Positions 6,949-9,748 of a stretch of DNA of 9,748 nt are shown here, piece by piece. The notes under the pieces are model-generated. The model saw only the letters and a list, made by a program, of their open reading frames with translations, was not told the DNA's origin and searched no databases. The position numbers and the translations under genes are program-made. Origin of the DNA: QQUD01 sp039029915 (GTDB taxonomy: Bacteria > Chloroflexota > Anaerolineae > Promineifilales > Promineifilaceae); contig JBCCFD010000308.1 in assembly GCA_039029915.1 (NCBI GenBank), positions 1-9,748 of the forward strand, read 5' to 3'. Position 1 is the stretch's first letter. Every line of letters begins with the position of its first letter.

Positions 6949-7002
6949 CCCTAAGGGTTTCGTTTTAATAATGAAACCTTTCCAATTGAGAAATCCTTAG
7001 GG
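6949..7002 (-). terminator. Hairpin after the LysM gene, terminator or attenuator
   Basis: CCCTAAGG at 6949-6956 pairs with CCTTAGGG at 6995-7002, extended by a G-U pair and TTTC/GAAA (6958-6961 with 6990-6993) to about 13 bp around a 28-nt loop. The 7002 arm contains the stop codon of the LysM gene. On the minus strand the stem is followed by TCTTTTAT, a modest T-run. Within it a second stem, GGTTTC with GAAACC, uses the same bases, so two folds exclude each other. It may reduce read-through into the CBM-like gene, which starts 25 nt further on. Confidence 0.6.
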
Positions 7003-7902
7003 TCTGGTCGTTTTCTCAAATTTTCCCTGATTCAACCGCATGATGATAAAGAAAACTGCCCCGACAAGCAACATTCCTAATAATGACATCACAATTAAGA
7101 AGGGTTGCTGTGATGAACGGTCAGACTCGTTGCCAAAACGGCCGTTTTGCACACCCTCTTGCTCTTGATCAATGGCCGCACTCAGCGGTAAGACGGTTGG
7201 GATTTCCGGCTGGTTGGTGAAATCAGACGTAATCTCCAATTCAGTATTTAACGTACTGCCAAACTGCAAATTAGCAACCGTGCCATCTTGAATAAATACG
7301 CCGCGATTACCGGGGGTGGTTAGTCGCTCTTGGTCATTCACTGAGCGGGTGATTTGGTAAGTGCCTGAAGCGATATTTTCAAAGCAAGTCGGTTCCGAAA
7401 AGCCGTCTGTGATGTAGTTGAGGATGACTATTTGCTCTGTAAAGACCGTAAAGGCTACATCTGCTAACAAGGGTTCACCCGGCTGTAAAATGCCGTCCCC
7501 GTTGATATCGTCGTAGGCGGTGATGCACAATCCTGTGGGTGGTCGAACAACGGCCGTTCCCGTTGGTGGCGGTGGCAATGTGGGGGATGATGTCAGGGTC
7601 GGCGGAACGGGTGTTAATGTTGGCGTTGGCGTTGCTAAGCCGATGAGGAGGAGCTGTCCCGGCTGGACAAAGCTCTCCTCCGTTAAATTATTGAGTTGTA
7701 ACAGGTCATCAAGCGTTAGACCATACCGAGCGGCAATTTCCCACAGCGTGTCATTCGGCTGAACCTCGACCAAAATCTCACCGTTGGCGTTTGGTGTGGG
7801 CGTTGGCAAAGTTTGAGCGTTGGCTAATTGGTTCATGCCAATGACAAAGGGTAACAGCCAAATTGTCCACCAGAATCGTTTTAAAAGGTTGTACGTTTTC
7901 AT
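6997..7902 (-). CDS. Secreted LysM / SdrD B-like surface protein with C-terminal membrane anchor
   Basis: A 301-residue exported protein when started at 7902. The signal peptide spans residues 1-29, with a cleavage-like ANA-Q. A LysM domain follows at about 43-88 (VEVQPNDTLWEIAARYGL, then LLQLNNL and VQPGQLLLI), the fold that binds peptidoglycan or chitin-like N-acetylglucosamine polymers. A Pro/Thr linker covers about 91-123. The SdrD B-like module (124-216) has the loop DDINGDGILQPGE and cysteines C126 and C173. One membrane helix (about 267-288) precedes a basic tail. LysM plus anchor suggests a cell-wall tethering role; this is inferred. The ATG at 7902 overlaps the TGA of the upstream glycosyltransferase (ATGA), suggesting coupled translation. 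An ATG at 7926 would add eight residues ahead of the signal peptide and is less likely. Its C-terminal half parallels the next gene. Confidence 0.85.
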   Translation of the reverse strand: MKTYNLLKRFWWTIWLLPFVIGMNQLANAQTLPTPTPNANGEILVEVQPNDTLWEIAARYGLTLDDLLQLNNLTEESFVQPGQLLLIGLATPTPTLTPVPPTLTSSPTLPPPPTGTAVVRPPTGLCITAYDDINGDGILQPGEPLLADVAFTVFTEQIVILNYITDGFSEPTCFENIASGTYQITRSVNDQERLTTPGNRGVFIQDGTVANLQFGSTLNTELEITSDFTNQPEIPTVLPLSAAIDQEQEGVQNGRFGNESDRSSQQPFLIVMSLLGMLLVGAVFFIIMRLNQGKFEKTTRP

Positions 7903-9748
7903 GACGGCCCCAGTCCGATTCGCCAACTGTCCCCTTGCGGTACGCCGAGGTGATCGGTTGCCTGTAGTCGAGTACCGGTGGCAGGGTCGTATAGGCCAAT
8001 CAGCACGTGATGAATCGTGGGATCAAACCCTTCGGGAAGGTCGAAATGATGCACATCTTGTACCCACAGGCCCGACTCCCACCAGTCAAACTGCCATCGC
8101 CCATCCGCAGGCAGGTGGTCGTCTTGGGCGACAAGTCCTTCTGGTCCCACTAAATGGGCGAAAACGTGCCACGGTTGAGAAACGGCCGTTTCGGCTTCCC
8201 ACCATAAAGTTACCACAAGCTCGTTTTCAACGATGCCCGCGTGGGCTGTGATGAGCCTGTACTGATCTTCAAATTGAGCGGTTGGGGCTTGGTTGGGGTC
8301 AATGGGTAGAACAGAATAGTTAACATAAAGTGGATAGCTGCTTTCTTCTAAATCGCCACGAGCCAACGCCCCCGTTTTGATATTGACAATGGCTGGTGGT
8401 TGAATCAACGTAGGTACAAAATCAAGCGAACCGAACTGCCAGCCATAAATAGAAACAGGCTGAGTGGCTTGCGGCGGCTGAACGGAAAATTCAGGTCGAT
8501 AATCGACGACGTTTTCTAGCGGTGCCACAAAGGGAACGGTAGGCCAGCCCCCTTCCTCTTCATCCCAAAACCAGCGATCCATATAAACGGCCGTTCCTTC
8601 TTCTTCTGCTGCAAGCGATTCTGCCAGTTCTAACGCCGCTGCTTCAAATAAAAACCCCACTTCGGGGTCGTTGCTGTAGTCGCTGTAGTCGCGGACGGTG
8701 AGGAAGAGGGAGAGGGTGATGAGGATGAATGGTGATAGGGTGATGAGATGATGGCGTGTTGCTGTGGTAAAGTGATGGGGTGATGAGGTGATGTTTGTCG
8801 AAGAGTTGGGAGATTGAGAGAGTGATTTTTGCCGATCCCCAGACCCCAATCCCCGATCCCCAGTCCCCAATCCTTCGACAAGCTCAGGACAGCGTCCCCA
8901 ACCTATAATCCCCATCAACCCAAGCGCTGGAAAATAGACAATAGCGGGCAGAATACCAACGGCGCGTAAAAAGTGGGGGGTATCTTCGGCGAGGATGGTG
9001 GGGCCAAGCATGGTGAGGGTCCAGATGAGCAGAAGCGCCATAGACGGCCGTTTCCACTGCCAAATACAAATCCCTATGCCAATTAAAAACGGAATGAGCA
9101 TTACCCAATCAAACACGGGGCGTCCGGCTGGATTGTGGCGCAGGATGCTGTCCCCTTGCCATACAAACATGCCTAGAGCTCGCCCAATGTTGCCCAAAAG
9201 TGTGCCCCATAAATCTCCGCCGTTGATGATAGGATTCAACACGGAAACCTGCCCAGTGCGGCCCAAGAAGCGGCTGGGGTCTTGGGCAATCCACAGAAGT
9301 AAGGGGGAGAGAACGGCCGTTCCTGTCCCAACGAATGCGCCTAGCTGCTGCCAGGTGGGCAACGGCCGTTTTTGCCACCACAAAAATAGAATTATCAGGA
9401 TCAAAATCAACGGGGTAAAGCGAATGGCGAGGTAGGTATAAAACGCTAAGCCATACACCGCCCCTGCTAATGCCCATAATCTGATTGATTTTCGCCGATA
9501 TGCCTCGGTGCCGATCCAAAAAACAAGCCCGAGCATAATGGGCAGAAGTATGGTGCGGAAGCCGATGCGGCTTAGGTGGATGGGCCACAGGGTAATCGCC
9601 CAAATCCAAGCGGCATAAACGGCCGTTTGGCGCCCAAACCAGCTTTTACCTAAGCCATAAATAACTAGTGTGGTGAGAGAGCCGACGATAGCGGCGCTGA
9701 TGCGAACGGCGAGGGGGGTGCGTCCTAAGATGCTGATGGCAACGGCCG
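7899..9748 (-). CDS. ArnT/PMT-like GT-C glycosyltransferase, 5' end outside window
   Basis: The frame stays open to the window edge, giving at least 615 residues. The first ATG at 9536 is internal, because codons before it read LAVRISAAIVGSLTTLVIYG and then WFGRQTAVYAAWIWAI and SRIGFRTILLPIM, classic PMT/ArnT-type (PMT_2, GT39-like) sequence. Such enzymes move a sugar from a lipid carrier to an extracytoplasmic acceptor. The catalytic first-loop Asp should lie upstream and cannot be checked. Membrane segments run to about position 8690. VRDYSDYSNDPEVGF marks the family's transition to the extracellular part, followed by a beta-sandwich tail (about 8450-7900) with HVFAHLVGPEG, similar to the end of the 2217-5546 protein. 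A repeat-derived insertion (8697-8901) is read through in frame. The gene carries eight ACGGCCGT-type sites including one cut by the edge. Its stop overlaps the LysM start. Confidence 0.85.
   Translation of the reverse strand, partial: AVAISILGRTPLAVRISAAIVGSLTTLVIYGLGKSWFGRQTAVYAAWIWAITLWPIHLSRIGFRTILLPIMLGLVFWIGTEAYRRKSIRLWALAGAVYGLAFYTYLAIRFTPLILILIILFLWWQKRPLPTWQQLGAFVGTGTAVLSPLLLWIAQDPSRFLGRTGQVSVLNPIINGGDLWGTLLGNIGRALGMFVWQGDSILRHNPAGRPVFDWVMLIPFLIGIGICIWQWKRPSMALLLIWTLTMLGPTILAEDTPHFLRAVGILPAIVYFPALGLMGIIGWGRCPELVEGLGTGDRGLGSGDRQKSLSQSPNSSTNITSSPHHFTTATRHHLITLSPFILITLSLFLTVRDYSDYSNDPEVGFLFEAAALELAESLAAEEEGTAVYMDRWFWDEEEGGWPTVPFVAPLENVVDYRPEFSVQPPQATQPVSIYGWQFGSLDFVPTLIQPPAIVNIKTGALARGDLEESSYPLYVNYSVLPIDPNQAPTAQFEDQYRLITAHAGIVENELVVTLWWEAETAVSQPWHVFAHLVGPEGLVAQDDHLPADGRWQFDWWESGLWVQDVHHFDLPEGFDPTIHHVLIGLYDPATGTRLQATDHLGVPQGDSWRIGLGPS
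8697..8901. repeat. Mosaic repeat block 3 inside the ArnT-like gene
   Basis: This block combines a GGTGATGAG-type array (8697-8790), a CCCCAATCCCCGATCCCC heptad-like array (8835-8870) and an intact PELVEG/KLRTG element (core 8872-8892). On the coding strand it reads GRCPELVEGLGTGDRGLG, then HHFTTATRHHLITLSPFILI. The frame is kept through about 200 nt. The GATG array encodes a hydrophobic run immediately before the conserved VRDYSDYSNDPEV motif. Its 8869-8901 part is identical to 4852-4884. Confidence 0.85.

Larger units (their letters stand above)
772..9748. repeat. Dispersed ACGGCCGT palindrome family (HIP1-like)
   Basis: I count 22 CGGCCG hexamers, at start positions 775, 2245, 2279, 2609, 3063, 3284, 4121, 4445, 4994, 5387, 5763, 5778, 6267, 7139, 7551, 8183, 8588, 9045, 9314, 9363, 9620 and 9743. 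Nineteen are inside full ACGGCCGT octamers and 14 inside AACGGCCGTT; the last is cut by the window end. A random 8-mer would be expected about 0.15 times in this length. From 2217 onward the mean spacing is about 360 nt, and none falls in 784-2244 or 1-771. The role is unknown; the closest known parallel is the highly iterated palindrome HIP1 of cyanobacteria, which has a different sequence. Confidence 0.9.

Noticed and set aside
7903..7926. Start of the LysM protein at 7926
   Set aside because: The ATG at 7902 gives a standard signal peptide and an ATGA overlap with the upstream stop; the eight extra residues add nothing recognisable.
9534..9536. ATG at 9536 as the true start of the ArnT-like gene
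   Set aside because: The same frame stays open to the window edge and encodes conserved PMT/ArnT-type sequence, so the gene is cut by the window rather than starting here.
1..9748. tRNA, rRNA, riboswitch or integrase attachment sites
   Set aside because: No cloverleaf, conserved rRNA stretch, known riboswitch core or integrase gene was recognised on either strand by reading.

Overview
The window looks like a piece of a Chloroflexota-type genome (Anaerolineae or a related class), probably assembled from a metagenome. That is inferred from three things: large GT-C membrane proteins with an extracellular beta-sandwich tail, surface proteins with Pro/Thr 'PTATP' linkers and SdrD B-like modules, and two dispersed repeat systems (a short inverted element read as PELVEG or EKLRTG, and a very frequent ACGGCCGT palindrome). 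No rRNA or other marker gene is present, so the taxonomic call is only moderate. Every gene I support lies on the minus strand and is read from high to low coordinates.

Region A (9748 to about 5600) is a surface-glycan and cell-envelope cluster. It starts with a 5'-truncated ArnT/PMT-like GT-C glycosyltransferase (7899-9748, open at the window edge). An ATGA overlap couples it to a secreted LysM protein (6997-7902). After a strong hairpin (6949-7002) comes a secreted protein with a carbohydrate-binding-like N-terminus (5608-6924). The LysM and CBM-like proteins share the same C-terminal half: Pro/Thr linker, SdrD B-like module with two cysteines, one transmembrane helix and a short basic tail. 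They look like envelope-anchored glycan-binding partners.

Region B (5607-2217) begins with a perfect 28-nt palindrome (5569-5596). Then comes a very large GT-C-like membrane protein of the PTPS-related/YfhO-like kind (2217-5546).

Region C (2216-1) looks by eye more AT-rich and has almost no ACGGCCGT sites. It holds a Thr/Pro-rich lipoprotein with calcium-loop-like repeats (1066-2184), a macrodomain gene that has lost its middle (808-1069), a small stand-alone PD-(D/E)XK-like nuclease (246-710), and the first codons of one more gene (1-74). I read it as accessory DNA beside the host-like envelope cluster.

The most notable features are sequence-level. ACGGCCGT occurs 19 times in 9.7 kb, where about 0.15 would be expected at random, in a pattern like the cyanobacterial HIP1 palindrome. 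Three mosaic repeat blocks interrupt the two glycosyltransferase genes while keeping the reading frame, and one of them apparently supplies the residues of a transmembrane helix.
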